Source: Paramacrobiotus metropolitanus
Lineage: Eukaryota > Tardigrada > Eutardigrada > Parachela > Macrobiotidae
DNA length: 64,000 nt
Direction of reading: 5' to 3'
Assembly (NCBI RefSeq): GCF_019649055.1
Contig: NW_026570306.1
Coordinates: 434,001-498,000 of the forward strand
In this document: in pieces, positions 43,500-54,575 of the stretch
Layout of the letters: every line of letters starts with the position of its first letter
Numbering within the stretch: the first letter of the stretch is position 1
Notes under the pieces: generated by a model
What the model saw: the letters and a program-made list of their open reading frames with translations, nothing else
What the model was told of the DNA's origin: nothing
Databases searched by the model: none
Made by a program: the position numbers and the translations under genes

Positions 43500-45290
43500 A
43501 AATATGTAAACCATAGCCTGTTTCTGTCACAACCGGAAAATGTGAGCACAAGGGTTAAACTAAGAGCTTTATGAAAATGTACGTCAATGGGTTATTTTTG
43601 ACGATAGGAAAGGTTTCCACAACCCAAGCGATTATGACACAACACTCAGCAAGACAACTGGTCAAGCTGCGAAAGGTGGCAGATGACTATGCGATCCCGG
43701 TTTCCTGCATCCCTAACCAGTAACGTGCTAGCGCCCTGTTATAAAATGAAAACGGTAACGACGATGTTGTATTCGGTTACCTGAAATGCCGAAACTCTCA
43801 AACCGTCCAGAAACCGAATATCACAAGAGGTCTTTCCCGCCCCTAATTTTTGGTGGAAACGCAGACTAGCATTATTGTTGCGGCAGATCGCAAAAGACCC
43901 CCGAAGCAGAGTACTTCAAAGTTCAAACAACTCAAGCAGTTTCTCGACAGAAGCTTTCCGGAGCACTCATACTTCAGATTTTCTACGATGAATACTTCTA
44001 GCCTTAGGAGATGATCAAACGCTACGCGCGTGTACAGAAAAGCATAACAGGGACAGGCGTAATAATCGTTGGTGAAATAAAAAACGCCAACAATCGTGGA
44101 CAAATTTCGAATAAAATTTGAAACGAAGCACCCGTACGTACTGGATGAAGAGTAGCGGGGGACCTGACGGACATTGCAAAATCATTAAAAATGCCGACGG
44201 TGTTCTTTACTTTATGAGGGACCATTTGCCAGGAAATCTGGTATGAAGAGTCTCTTACAGTTACAGTCATGGCAATTTAGAAGCCGTCGTTGTTATTCTT
44301 CAAAAATTCAATTTTAACATCTTACGACTGCATTTCAAAATAAAAATAAAACTGCTCATTTGGCGTGCAGTGCACAAATTCGATGCCGGCCAGTCATGGC
44401 GATATATGTATCGGGTTGCGAATATCATAGACAATATTCGATAATCGTGCGTGTTAACGGTGGGACCGAAAACTGTATCCGATACGGATACATAATTATA
44501 AGAAAACGTGCAAAAGTACGGTCAAGGAACCGAGTCACACACTGTTGTGCCGCATACCGATTTTTGCCTGCATTTCTTCCTTCTTCCACCCCAACGCAGA
44601 CAAAACAGGAAGAAGCTTCAAGCCGGCAAGCCGCCGAACATTAATGTATCTGAGATTTTTCCACGAACGCCAGCACGAGCCGGTATGATAAAAATAAGAT
44701 CGCAGTCATTACCACATTATGCTAGTCACGTCGACACGACCATGCGCATTGCAAAAGAAGCAAAAAGTAGTTCGGTTACATTTTTCCAGCTACCATTTCA
44801 TGCGACCCACACCTATGGCATCTCACAATTAGGTCTTTCCGCCGATAATTTCTGGTTGTGTCTGCATGTGGTCATCAGGTTACAGTGTTTGCAGCAATGC
44901 AAGTCGGCCAGGTAGGCAGATTTGCTTCATGAAGGCAAAATTTGCATCCCCGGCGTCGATTTTTATAGACCACGGTCCAAAAAAGGTCAACAAAAATTTC
45001 CGGTGCGACGCCCACGGTTACACGAGATCGAAAGTATGAAAGAGTTGTGTGTGCTGTGCGTGCGAATGTTAACGCTCGCTACGGACGAGATACTGCTGAT
45101 TTTGCAGGGAAGTTTCAGCAAGGGGAAATGGTGTGGGAATCATGCCAGTCATGCTTTGGGAATCTTCTTAAGCTGCAAAAAGCCAACGACGTCGAAAAAC
45201 AGAAACGGGTGCCACTGGATTCCAGGGTCCTTTAAACTTATGAAATGGTGCACTCGATGTGTCTGCCGAATCTCGAGGAAGTGACCTTGG
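43500..45290 (+). pseudogene. Decayed coding region, unrecognised
   Basis: Several overlapping plus-strand frames look protein-like: 44508-44915 (NINVSEIFPRTPARAGMIK, DTTMRIAKEAKSSSVTFFQL), 44922-45284, and 45047-45235 (YGRDTADFAGKFQQGEMVWE). They do not join into one frame, and no motif or window paralogue names them. Position after the 43 kb ORF suggests the remains of the same element. Confidence 0.25.
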
Positions 45291-45899
45291 CGGAAGTGTT
45301 GGTGAAATTACGTAGAACACGCAAACTTAAATAAAACACTCAACATCACCGCGTGTGCGAACTATTTCCGGTTGAAACAGGAGATCGATTTTCAATTATT
45401 TTTGCATCTAGAAACACATTTTGACAAAGTGTGCCTGGCATTTTCGACAATTTTGACAAAACATTTTTTGCTGATCTTTTATTGGCAATGACCAATGCAG
45501 ACCGACCCTGGACTTTAGTACTACTACTCGCTATCGTGCAACGGCTACGATTTTAAACGGAAAAAGCAAAACTTGACTGATGATATTTTGCCATAATATA
45601 TGAATTTAAAAAAGTGTATTTTTGGGGATTATTAATTAGCAGAAATAATTTAGTTAATGAGAAACAGAAAAAGATTAAAGGCGCATCGATTGGCTAAACA
45701 TTATGTCATGTGTTCAATACGTATTTAGCTGTAAAAACAAACCTCTGTCACGGCACACTGATATCCGGACGTAATTCGACCGTCGCGCGCTAAAAAAAAC
45801 ATCGATTATGCAATAACCAATTAAACAAACTACAAAAATCAGGAGATACCAATAGTGTCGTCAAGATACCTGTTCGTATGGTCGCATTCCAGTTTGATA

Positions 45900-46297
45900 A
45901 GCAGTTGTTGGGCCATTCAACGGTCATTCCGAAATATCGCGCTGGCGAACTCATGTATCATGTATGCGGGGATCTGAGCTGCAATAACATTATGTAAACA
46001 CCTAATTTCGGTAATGCAAACAGCGCAAGCTATGTATAGTGCACAAAAATTAATACAACGATCCAGTGGGGTGCGATTCTGAAAATTCTAAAGAAATATT
46101 AAAAACAATATAAATTTTAAAAAAAATGTGGAACTGTTCAGCCGTGTACTGTTCTCCGAAATTGTACTGCAATTTCTGTTTTGCTTAGCAACTGCGGGTG
46201 TCATCGCTAATCGAAACAGAAACGATGAAACTCACAGTAATGTAAAGTATCAGCCGTACAGATTACAGAGTAAGTATTAGTACAGATTTCAGAGTCT
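45900..46297. repeat. Interspersed hairpin repeat, copy F, left part
   Basis: Contains CATTCCGAAATATCGCGCTGG near 45929 and the box CTTAGCAACTGC at 46184-46195. The remaining part, with the hairpin at 47866, lies beyond the retrotransposon inserted at 46298; removing that insert restores the normal box-to-hairpin distance. Confidence 0.55.
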
Positions 46298-47442
46298 TTT
46301 TTTTTTTTTTTTTTTAGCTAACATAACTTTTAATCCAATGGTTCAACTACATCACTTCAACACATAATACACTGTAATCTTTCATAATAAAGATGTAATC
46401 TACAGTCTCAACCGACAACAGAGATAGACGGTCTGATTATACTGAACATCTCATCTAAATTAGCCGATGCTGGTGCTGTTCCCATGACGGAGGCCGCATT
46501 CCCGCGTTGAATTTCAATGCTGAACCTCTGGCGCAGATACTCAATCGCCCGTATCTCGCCCGTTTCTGCGCGTATCATCTGTCCGAGTTCGGTGACCATG
46601 CGAGAAGCGTCTGGTCCCAAAGGTCCGAGTGTTTCGACGCCTACTGCACGGAACATGTAGTCCGGTGTGATGTCACGATACTTCGCCACTTTATCCTGCT
46701 CTGCGCGCGCCGCGGCTGCTCCCGCTTGTTTCGATGTTGCCACGATGTGCGATAAGGCTACTGTGCACACACATGTAGCATCCCAGGTCAACATCTTTCC
46801 TCTTTCCCACGGGACCAACGTCACTCCGTCGGGACGCATACCATTGGTTAGGCAGATACCGGGTGGTTCCAGTTCCGTTTCAATACCTGCTGAAGCGAAG
46901 GCGCGCTTTAAGGTGGCATTAAGGCAGCTGTGTCTGGACATCCGGCCCCGGCTTTTTTTGCAACTTAGGCCATGATATCCTCGTGAGTCTACCCATTCAC
47001 CGCAGATGCAACGGTGTGGTGTGGTGATCGGTACTCCGAGGCGCAGGCCGACTGCGATTCTGAGTGTGGTATCGTTCAGGAAATTTCCCAGTGATGCTGC
47101 TGGGAGCGCTTCCAGCCATGCCCCGTTTTCTTTGCTGCTCACGCCTCGGAGACGGGCTTCACTGGACATGTCTGACTGTGCGGCCGCCAACAAAGCTTCC
47201 GTTGAACCCTGGATGACTGGTTCGTCCCATGTTTTCTGGTGCTTTCGGGTTTCGAGAGTCGGGAGATCAGCCCCGCTCATTCGCTGCCACTCTTCTACGG
47301 CGCCACGACAGTACCTTTCCGGGTCGAAATCAACTATCTCGCAGGTAAGTTGAGCCACTGAGTAAGCCGAGGCCAAAAAGGCCGGCAGAGCTAGCTTCTC
47401 AATGCTCCGAATTCCGAGACCACCCTGTGCGACCGTAGAGTG
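46298..47442 (-). mobile_element. 5'-truncated RLE-type non-LTR retrotransposon with poly(A) and TSD
   Basis: On the minus strand the element begins at 47442 inside coding sequence and ends in about 19 A residues (plus-strand T-run from 46298). TTCAGAGTCT occurs exactly at 46288-46297 and 47443-47452, a 10-bp target duplication. 5' truncation, poly(A) and duplication are the hallmarks of target-primed reverse transcription. It is nested in repeat copy F. Confidence 0.9.
46408..47442 (-). pseudogene. RT C-terminus with zinc finger and restriction-like endonuclease (about 344 codons, 5' truncated)
   Basis: The frame is open from the truncation point at 47442 to TGA/TAA at 46408; no genuine start is present. 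It begins AQGGLGIRSIEKLALPAFLA, a C-terminal RT/thumb signature. Counting from the TTG at 47376, residues 123-139 form a Cys/His finger (CICGEWVDSRGYHGLSC). Residues 181-201 (RPDG...WDAT) fit the PD-X15-D catalytic core of restriction-like endonucleases that cut the target in R2/R4/NeSL-type elements. The C-terminus (FSIEIQRGNAASVMGT) is shared with copies at 52.8 and 63.2 kb. This is the least damaged of the three. Confidence 0.85.
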
Positions 47443-47865
47443 TTCAGAGTCTGTAGTGCCGTACGTACGTACCTGCAGGCCGCACGTATTGTTTGGCGGT
47501 TATGCACAGAAATTTGATTACTGTATAGGAATATTAGAAAAAAAATCCAGTTTGTGAGCATATGAGCACTACAGAGCATACCTTCGTATTTGAGCCTTTA
47601 GGTGACAAGTTAGTAGAAGTACCTTAGTAACTGTTAAGGGCTCAATATGAGCACAGTTATTATCAGATTCTCTTATTGAGCGAAAATAGAATAATATATA
47701 CTGCTAGACCTCGCATAGTCCTTCTAAGGTACAACGAAACATTATGGTGTTTTAGTCATAAAATAACGAGCACCGCGTTAATTATTATTTTTTCTGAAGA
47801 TTTCGCATACTGCTGCAGCAAGAGAACTCAAGTGCGGCTATTCAAACGCTAATGCAATTTCCAAA

Positions 47866-47935
47866 GGCTTCGACTTTAGACAGACACCAAAACTACCGTT
47901 GTTAACAGTTTTCGGTGCTGTCCAATGCGGAATCC
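47866..47935. repeat. Hairpin module, copy 6 of 9
   Basis: Near-consensus inner stem (CCAAAACTACC, CAGTTTTCGG). The left outer arm is altered (GGCTTCGACTTTAGACAG). Confidence 0.8.
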
Positions 47936-48599
47936 ATGGCGTCACACTTAATTACTGCATTTATTGTTCACATAATACAAAGCCCTGATGGCGCTGTTTA
48001 AAAGTAATGGGCGCTGTTAATATGTAATTAGCAAATCAAATCTATCGTGTACTTACGCTGATATCCTTTCTCTTATACTGCTAGGGCAAACAAAACTCTA
48101 CTACTGTACTCGTAGTCATATACTTTGCCGATTCTGCGTCAGGCGTCAACGGTGACCTCGCAAATTCGGACCATTTTTGTTCCCAAGACTGTTGCGGGAA
48201 TGCTTAGACGAAAACAGGAGCAAGCACAGGAGTTAACAGAAGAACATTTTCGAAAAGGCGGCAAATATACTGCACAGTCATGGCTCAGTTCCTCAATACT
48301 AACCGTAGCGGCTGTTATACCTGACGTTATTCGAATGTCCATCGGACCAGATTAATCATTAAGCAATAGAACTAAATCTTTCTACGTTTCGGCATATCAC
48401 TATCTTTACAAGCAACCCGAATGCCCCTCTAATCCGGTTAGCAGACCAAGATGGTTACTTGAACGTTAAACTTTCGAAGTTCGAATTCCGACCTTCTAAG
48501 TTGAGACGTCGCTGTAAAGGTGATTCACATGCTGACCCACTACTGGCTGTAAAGGGCAATGTCGAGCTTCAAGGATACCGGTTTTTAAGCTCGAACATT

Positions 48600-48991
48600 C
48601 AGTAAGGGAAGCGGAAGCGAATACTGGACGCCACAGTCTTATGTAGCGAATTTCTTATCGAAATTTCGGGCTTCTTATGATTACGATGATCAATATAAAC
48701 TTCAAGTAGGCCTGAATAACGCGAAACGTCTTCCATCTAAAAAAGTTGAACCTTACACTTTATCTTATAAGTTGCTTTTACGACGAGTACAAGGGTGAAC
48801 GCGTGGGACTAAAAACTGCAGCCTTCCATGCCACGAACGAACAGCAGTTTGGCAATTACCAGTTTGATCTGAACTACGATGTAGTTTTAGATGCACAGAA
48901 AACTGGCAAAAAAACCCGAATCGTGAAACACGTTTACAGCATTAAAAAGATGGCGCGATATTGCTTCAAATTTCTAGGCAGCGTCGCTTGA
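48600..48991 (+). pseudogene. Unrecognised two-piece ORF, paralogue of 35.35 kb
   Basis: The first piece (about 48605-48795) reads GSEYWTPQSYVANFLSKFRA and KVEPYTLSYKLLLRR, then stops. A second frame (48746-48991) reads YKGERVGLKTAAFHATNEQ, NYDVVLDAQKTGKKTR and KMARYCFKFLGS. The overlap suggests one frameshifted gene of more than 130 residues. It lies 0.7 kb after hairpin copy 6, as its paralogue lies after hairpin copy 4. No family is recognised. Confidence 0.35.
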
Positions 48992-49157
48992 TTTAAGTAC
49001 AGAACATATCTGTCACAAGGCAGTGGAGGCACTGGCAGAACTCCTGAAACGGGACGTTCATGCGCCACCGGGAAAACTTTAAACGATATATAAAAATAAT
49101 ATATCAAGATAATCGATAAAATTGAAAACTAAAAAAATTTAGCGCAAATTATAAGCC

Positions 49158-49400
49158 TGAGCTGTATTCCGAACCGGCATCGGACAGCGATTCGGATTTG
49201 TCGGCAATCGGTTACGACATAGATAATAATATTGAGGCAGCGGCTTCACGGCTGCCGAACAGTTTGCACCACTCCGAAATCTGCCTTTGGAGTGGGTCGA
49301 CGTCTCGTTCAAACCAGCGACGCACTGTTCGTCTCTCCAGGAAGCGATGGAACTGTTGTTCCCACGCGCTCACACTGCCGACTAATGTTTTTCTGCCATG
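49158..49400 (+). pseudogene. Acidic-tail protein fragment, relative of 56710-56801
   Basis: Reads KPELYSEPASDSDSDLSA and IGYDIDNNIEAAASRLP; a shifted frame continues with FAPLRNLPLEWVDVSFKP to a stop near 49383. SEPASDS and 19 nucleotides of DNA (AACCGGCATCGGACAGCGA) are identical to the terminal exon at 56.7 kb. Confidence 0.4.
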
Positions 49401-50182
49401 CTTGGACGTGACGCTAGCAAAACAGTAGCGAACAGCGTTTTTATTCTCTTTGGATTCGCTGTCTAATAATAATCTTGTAATTAATATATTTAGCGTATTC
49501 CCGGTTGGTAGAAACAGTATCAGCTGGTTATACAGTTAGTCGTGTGAGCAGTCACTGATTGCCTGTCCACATTTCTAAGCGGCACGGACGTAGAAAGACT
49601 GACCACTCGAATCGCCTGCTACCGATCGCATACTGAACGCCTTGAGCGCCCTTTTGGCAAGCCAGTTGTTCTATAATAGTATTCATGGTGGAATCTGTCT
49701 GTGCTAACTTCTGCAGCAACCCTCGGACCGCAGTGCGAAAGGCCCGAAAACAACGTGCGGGGGAGCCTTCAGTTATACATAGCCGGCTACGCTTCAAGCG
49801 GCAAATCGCCGCCTTATAATACACTTTTCCTTAACGTACTCGAGCAAATTCAGAAGAGGTACGGTGTGATTCTTACCGCGGATCCGAAAACTGTTCCCGG
49901 TAAAATCGAATACCAGGGTTGCATACAGTCACAAATTATTAATTAATCGCGTCACTTAATCGCGGCGCCTTCACAAAGGCACCGCGTCTGAAAGGCGAAT
50001 ACGTGTGCATTCACTGCAGCCTTAAGCGAAATCGCAGCGATATCGCCTCTAGTTACTAGTACATATATCAGGCATCTGCAGAATTTTCAACTGGAACGCA
50101 GTTCAAGATCAAACCGGATTAATACTGATTAAATTTAATTAACATTATTGCGCACCGCGAAACTTCGGAATGTTGTACATCT

Positions 50183-50888
50183 TTGCAGTGGACTGACGTA
50201 TTTTGGCACAGCTGCAATATGTGGCGCTCTGTAGACGATAATCTTGGAGACGCAGACACAATCAACCTTACCACAATTCAAGAAAAAACGGAAAGGGCAA
50301 CAGCGACGAAATTTAATTATGGCCGTGACAGAACTCGTAAAAATCTTTCCCGTGTGCTCGTCACTAAAGACCGAAAACAGCGGTCTTGCAGGGAGGACGT
50401 TATTCGAAAAAGAAACGGAACTTACTATAAGGATCCTTAGTCTAAAGCGCGATATTAACCAGGCAAAAGTGGAACATCACGAATCTGAAATTCTGAAAGA
50501 TGGCGAGAAAGAAAAAATCGAAAAAATCCTGTTTAAATTGTTTAATAGAATGATTTAACTTTAAAATATACTTAACTGTAAGAACATTACCACAATACCA
50601 GTTGAATACTGCGAAATGGCTGAATACTTCCCGCTCAAATAAGCGCTAGTGAAAGATTCTGATGGCTTATTTATCATACAAGGAATTACATCGGTACAGT
50701 TAGTGCACCCATTCCTGGGACGGACTTGTATCTACTGCAGTGATGCGTACTGCGTTGGGAAAATGCGCGGCGAAATGTGTGTCACGGCTGCAAAATTGGA
50801 CTTCGAAAACTTATGGAAGGCAACGCAAAAAGCGGAACCGAATCGTGAGATTCAGACGCCCAAGGAACTCCAATTCAGCGTTTCATAG
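50183..50888 (+). pseudogene. Coiled-coil plus decayed SGNH-like fragment
   Basis: The frame 50244-50558 is Lys/Glu-rich with heptad character (LKRDINQAKVEHHESEILK) and ends in TAA. Immediately after, translation gives IPVEYCEMAEYFP and then, past a stop, VKDSDGLFI. This parallels MPVEYCEMAEYFP and TNDGLHL of the SGNH-like ORF at 37.9 kb, with the catalytic His of DGLH replaced. A coiled coil followed by an SGNH domain would fit the ORF1 protein of some non-LTR elements, but continuity is not proven. Confidence 0.4.
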
Positions 50889-51004
50889 CTGCTGCTGGTT
50901 TAGGTGCGTTCCACCGCAAATAGAACACTGCTCGTTATGCTGGCAGGTTGTAATTTTTGCACTATAAAGTTAGTCTGTATGGCACTCTATACAACGTGCC
51001 ATAG

Positions 51005-51253
51005 TGCGTCGTGGTTATTTCCAATGAGAAGATACGAACCTCTGTACGCGAACCGGGCATGCGGGTAAAGGATGCTACTGGAAAACTACGCTCTAGTTTT
51101 TGCTACAGCGTCTTAGCATTGAATTACAGCGGGGAAATGCGTTACGATAACGTCGACTGTTGCACTTTCTGACGGTCCTGACGCTGTTTACATTGTTTTG
51201 TGATGTTTCCGAATGTGATGCTTATAACCCTGCCTGCTATCTAAACCAATAAA
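51005..51253 (+). CDS. Possible terminal exon with 3' UTR and AATAAA
   Basis: After an acceptor-like GTGCCATAG, a 55-codon frame (51005-51172) runs to TGA and has four Cys including a terminal DCCTF. The following 3' region to AATAAA at 51248-51253 is clearly similar to the 3' UTR of the secreted-peptide gene at 62.9 kb (GAATGTGATG...TATCTAAA.CAATAAAA). It may therefore be the end of a diverged paralogue. Upstream exons are not identified. Confidence 0.3.
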
Positions 51254-51499
51254 AGTGTATCCAAAATTCAGAGTTGCCCCATTTCTGAATTTTCCATCCC
51301 CATTCATCCTTCCATTTGTTTTTTTGTATTTCCGTCCGTTTTCCGCCCATTTTTTTATCAGCCATCCCCACTTCTGATTTTCTCCGTGAAAGCACCCCAC
51401 TCAGGTTCCACTAAAACCGTTTTTACATCTTGAGTGTTTCGTAAAAATTACGTTTTGTAAGTTTTAATCCACGTCAGAGGCGCTTTCCACCACATTTGC

Positions 51500-51852
51500 C
51501 GTGTACCAACTCGCGGTCAACTTTGCACATCAACAACAATTCAAAGTTTTAAAGTTGTCATCGGAAGTGCGAAGCCGCTTATTAGACCGAAGTAAACCGG
51601 CCACACTGAAAACTCTTCCACTATCGCGATATGAGCAACATCGTGTTAGCAGTGACCAACCCCTCAACATTTACAGTAATGTCCAAGGACATTGCGACCA
51701 TTGCTAAAGCGCTCGAACTGGCTCAGCAGTATGAGCTGGCTCAAAGCACGAAGCGCGGTCAAAGCACGAAACCCACTTCTGAGGTCGCCATGAACAGTGT
51801 GGCGAGGAAAAAGGAAGATAACCGTACGCGAGTAAACCGACGGGGAACTTGA
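51500..51852 (+). pseudogene. Gypsy-type Gag fragment
   Basis: The first frame gives FKVLKLSSEVRSRLLDRSK; a shifted frame continues with DIATIAKALELAQQYELAQS. Together they recall the end of Retrotrans_gag domains (…RRLL… followed by …KALEIAQ…E). A Lys/Arg-rich tail follows. It is frameshifted and lacks start and zinc knuckle. Confidence 0.4.
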
Positions 51853-52423
51853 TGTGGGAAGGCGAAGCGGCAGCGCGAAGCGGGACTCGGCGGTACACCA
51901 GGTGTCATAAGCCGTTTTAATCACGCTTTGAGCCGAGTGTTGGACCATGGACGCTGTGCGTCACAACCGCAGAAAGAAATTAAAGGGCACGTCAAAATAA
52001 TGAGCCGCAAGAGGAAGTAACCGCTGCAACGAGACCGGGATGGACGCCGCACTATGGTGGTTGAAGAGTGGTTTAGCGTCATCTTGATCGACCCCACGAT
52101 TGATCAGTCCGTTTACTTACCACTTACCAGTGTAGATGAACGATACTTCAGTGCTCGAGGTTACTTGCTACTGGAAATGGCGACGACAGTGGAGACACGC
52201 AGCCAAAGCTCGCCCCGTAAAACCATCCCATGCGCAGTTTCACCAGTTTTATCTTTTGCACCATGGGCACGGCTAAAGCAAACGTCACACACGCGCACTC
52301 CCAGAATTTGCTGCCGATTGTGGTGACAACCGATCTCGGGGTGCGATTGGACCCAGGTATTAAATCTCAGCTGGCTAATAAGCCTCAAACTCGGCCGGTA
52401 GGCATGCGCGTCACGGAGGTTTA

Positions 52424-52880
52424 AAGAGCATTGAACGTCGGGCTTGGGTTTCTGCCGGCGTCCCCGCTAAGCTGGAACCGCGCGGTGCGTCCTCTATTTC
52501 AAATCGACGCCCTGACGGATGTACCACATTCGCCTGGAAGAGAAGAATGTGTCTAGCCTGGGATGTGAGGTGTGAAGACACAATGGCCCTGTCCCATATC
52601 CCGTCAACGTCGGTTACTGCAGGTGCCGCTGCAGCACAAGCAGAAGAGAGAAAATCCCATTTGTACTCGTATCTGGAAGGCCGTTACATCTTTTCCCCAA
52701 TCGCATTTAAGACGATTGCCGGCGGCTATCGCTATTGTGAAGGAACTGGCCAAAAGACTGCAACAGCACACAGGAGAGCGTCGATCGCATGAATTTCTGC
52801 ACCAACGACTATCGCTGGACATTCAGCGCGAAAATGCTGCGGAAATGCTATCCTTGGTACGATGGATGGAGTGGATAGTT
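52424..52880 (+). pseudogene. RLE-type non-LTR retrotransposon fragment, copy 2
   Basis: Reads RRAWVSAGVPAKLEPRG, RRPDGCTTFAWKRR, LAWDVRCEDTMALSHI and AGAAAAQAEERKS, then after a frameshift HQRLSLDIQRENAAEM. Each element lines up with the 46.4-47.4 kb copy, including the endonuclease PD and WD residues. It carries frameshifts, and no poly(A) or TSD is visible. Orientation is opposite to the other two copies. Confidence 0.75.
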
Positions 52881-52932
52881 TGAAACAAGTTTTGCTGTTG
52901 TAAATAATATCGCGCGTTCCCTTTTCTTACAA

Positions 52933-53285
52933 GAAATGTGTGTTGGTTATTAATAGAAACTGCAGCCTCAAAAAGGTACAAGCGCTATCCATCCGCTTGG
53001 GGTCTAGTGACGTTAATGGTGGTGGCTGGACGAAGTGTCGAAACGCCACCGAACTACTGTATTCCCGTAACGAATTAGCCCATTCCACGCAGTACAAACT
53101 ACAAAGCGCATCTTTACCTCAAGTGGTGCGAAAATGGTTCTCCGCCGGGCGCAGAACCAAACCAGATTTATATTCCGCGAGGTGGGGAAAGTTTCACATG
53201 TTCACAGAGCGTGGCATCTTCATGCCAATCGATTATGCTGCCTGGGCGGCTCGAGGAAGGGAACTTACGCAGGGAAGGCATGATT
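52933..53285 (+). CDS. Exon-like ORF with consensus splice sites, unrecognised
   Basis: A 118-codon open stretch lies between an acceptor-like pyrimidine tract (CCCTTTTCTTACAAG) and a consensus donor (GTAAGT at about 53286). The protein-like sequence includes WTKCRNATELLYSRNELAH, RKWFSAGRRTKPDLYS and FTERGIFMPIDYAAW. There is no repeat copy elsewhere in the window, which favours a host exon. Neighbouring exons were not found. Function unknown. Confidence 0.35.
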
Positions 53286-53571
53286 GTAAGTTTGTAACAG
53301 ACTAACAGTACAGTTTAGGGTGAAATTTGTTTTTAGAAAAATTCTCAAAAATTAAGTGTTTGTGCTATTGAAACTCTTCCTTTTTGGCTTTGGTTGGATC
53401 GAATCGTACCACTCACTACGCGGCAATCGGTATTCTAAACGAAACTATCGCTGCTTTCTGATAATCGGTATGACATTGTCCATAAAATGACTGCAAGTAC
53501 AGAATGCGCTAAGGACAGCACGGTAGCTCTGTTACCAAACAGTGAGTGCATCGTTTCTAAACATTGCATTG

Positions 53572-53615
53572 TTGTCCCCGGTAGAACACGCTACTGCGTG
53601 TTCTACCGGGGACAA
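53572..53615. repeat. Perfect hairpin, 20-bp arms, 4-nt loop
   Basis: TTGTCCCCGGTAGAACACGC and its exact reverse complement flank TACT. Confidence 0.95.
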
Positions 53616-53899
53616 TAGTGTTATTGAGTTATTATTGTTAACTGTTAACTGTGGCCGTTATTGCGTACTGTACCCGATAAGTAGGGAGGCAGCGATTGTG
53701 TTAGCATATGACTGCCGTGGTCCCCGGAAGAGCTGAATATCAGCCTCCAAGGTTTAAAACGTTACGTACATCTCTTCCACAACACATCCTTCGCAATCGA
53801 ATGAAAACGATTCGCAAAAAAAACATGTTAAAGGAATTACACGGTTCGGTAAGTATTATTCAGTGCAGATCAGATTATTTTTGTATCTGTAGAAAAGTA

Positions 53900-54575
53900 C
53901 TGTAATGTAGTGTGCATGCGACGATTTGGAGAAGTAAGTATTCTTTCGTTATGCAAAACAGACCGTGATAGTATTATTATTGTAGTTAAGGAAACGCATC
54001 CAAAAGCTACGCGCCGTAGGCGGTAAATCCGTCCGTGCTCACTGCTTAGCAACTGGGTCAATAAAAGGACAGAATTTAGGAAGTAAGTAGTACATACAGT
54101 ACTGATCTTGTATTGATGATGTGAAGCACACCATTACGCATTTGTACGAAATAGTATAGGAGGCGTTTGCATTAACTCACGGCCTTGATGTGTGAAGTTA
54201 AAAAGGTAAAAACAGAGCACACAGTACACACAAATTTTCTTACACGTTATTACTGTACCTAGTCGGCAGTTACGGTGTATAAGACGGACAATACTTCGCA
54301 ATCAAAGCAAAATGAGTGCAGTAGTGTACTTACTTAAAGTTGTTTGAAACTCCTACGTTTTTACTCCTACGTCCGTAAAATATAAGGGCACTGATCAGAC
54401 TGTTAAACCTACAATACTTGAAAATAATTCAAAAAACAACGATAAATAATTAATTTCCCAGTCCGTTTTCGATCATGGCTTTTGAATTGCTGACCACAAG
54501 CTTTCCGCTCTCAGCAGGCACCAAAACTGACATTAACGACAGTTTTCGGAGCTGCAGAATACGGAATACCTGGCG
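53900..54575. repeat. Interspersed hairpin repeat, copy G
   Basis: A variant box CTTAGCAACTGG at 54044-54055 lies about 0.45 kb before the hairpin at 54500-54570. Confidence 0.5.
54500..54570. repeat. Hairpin module, copy 7 of 9
   Basis: The inner stem CCAAAACTG/CAGTTTTCGG is exact. The outer arms are diverged (GCTTTCCGC, ACGGAATACC). Confidence 0.75.

Noticed and set aside
46507-47353. Plus-strand ORFs over the RLE retrotransposon
   Set aside because: Antisense shadows of the RT/endonuclease frame.
46408-47376. TTG at 47376 as a true start codon
   Set aside because: The frame is open to the 5' truncation point at 47442, inside RT homology, so no start is expected.
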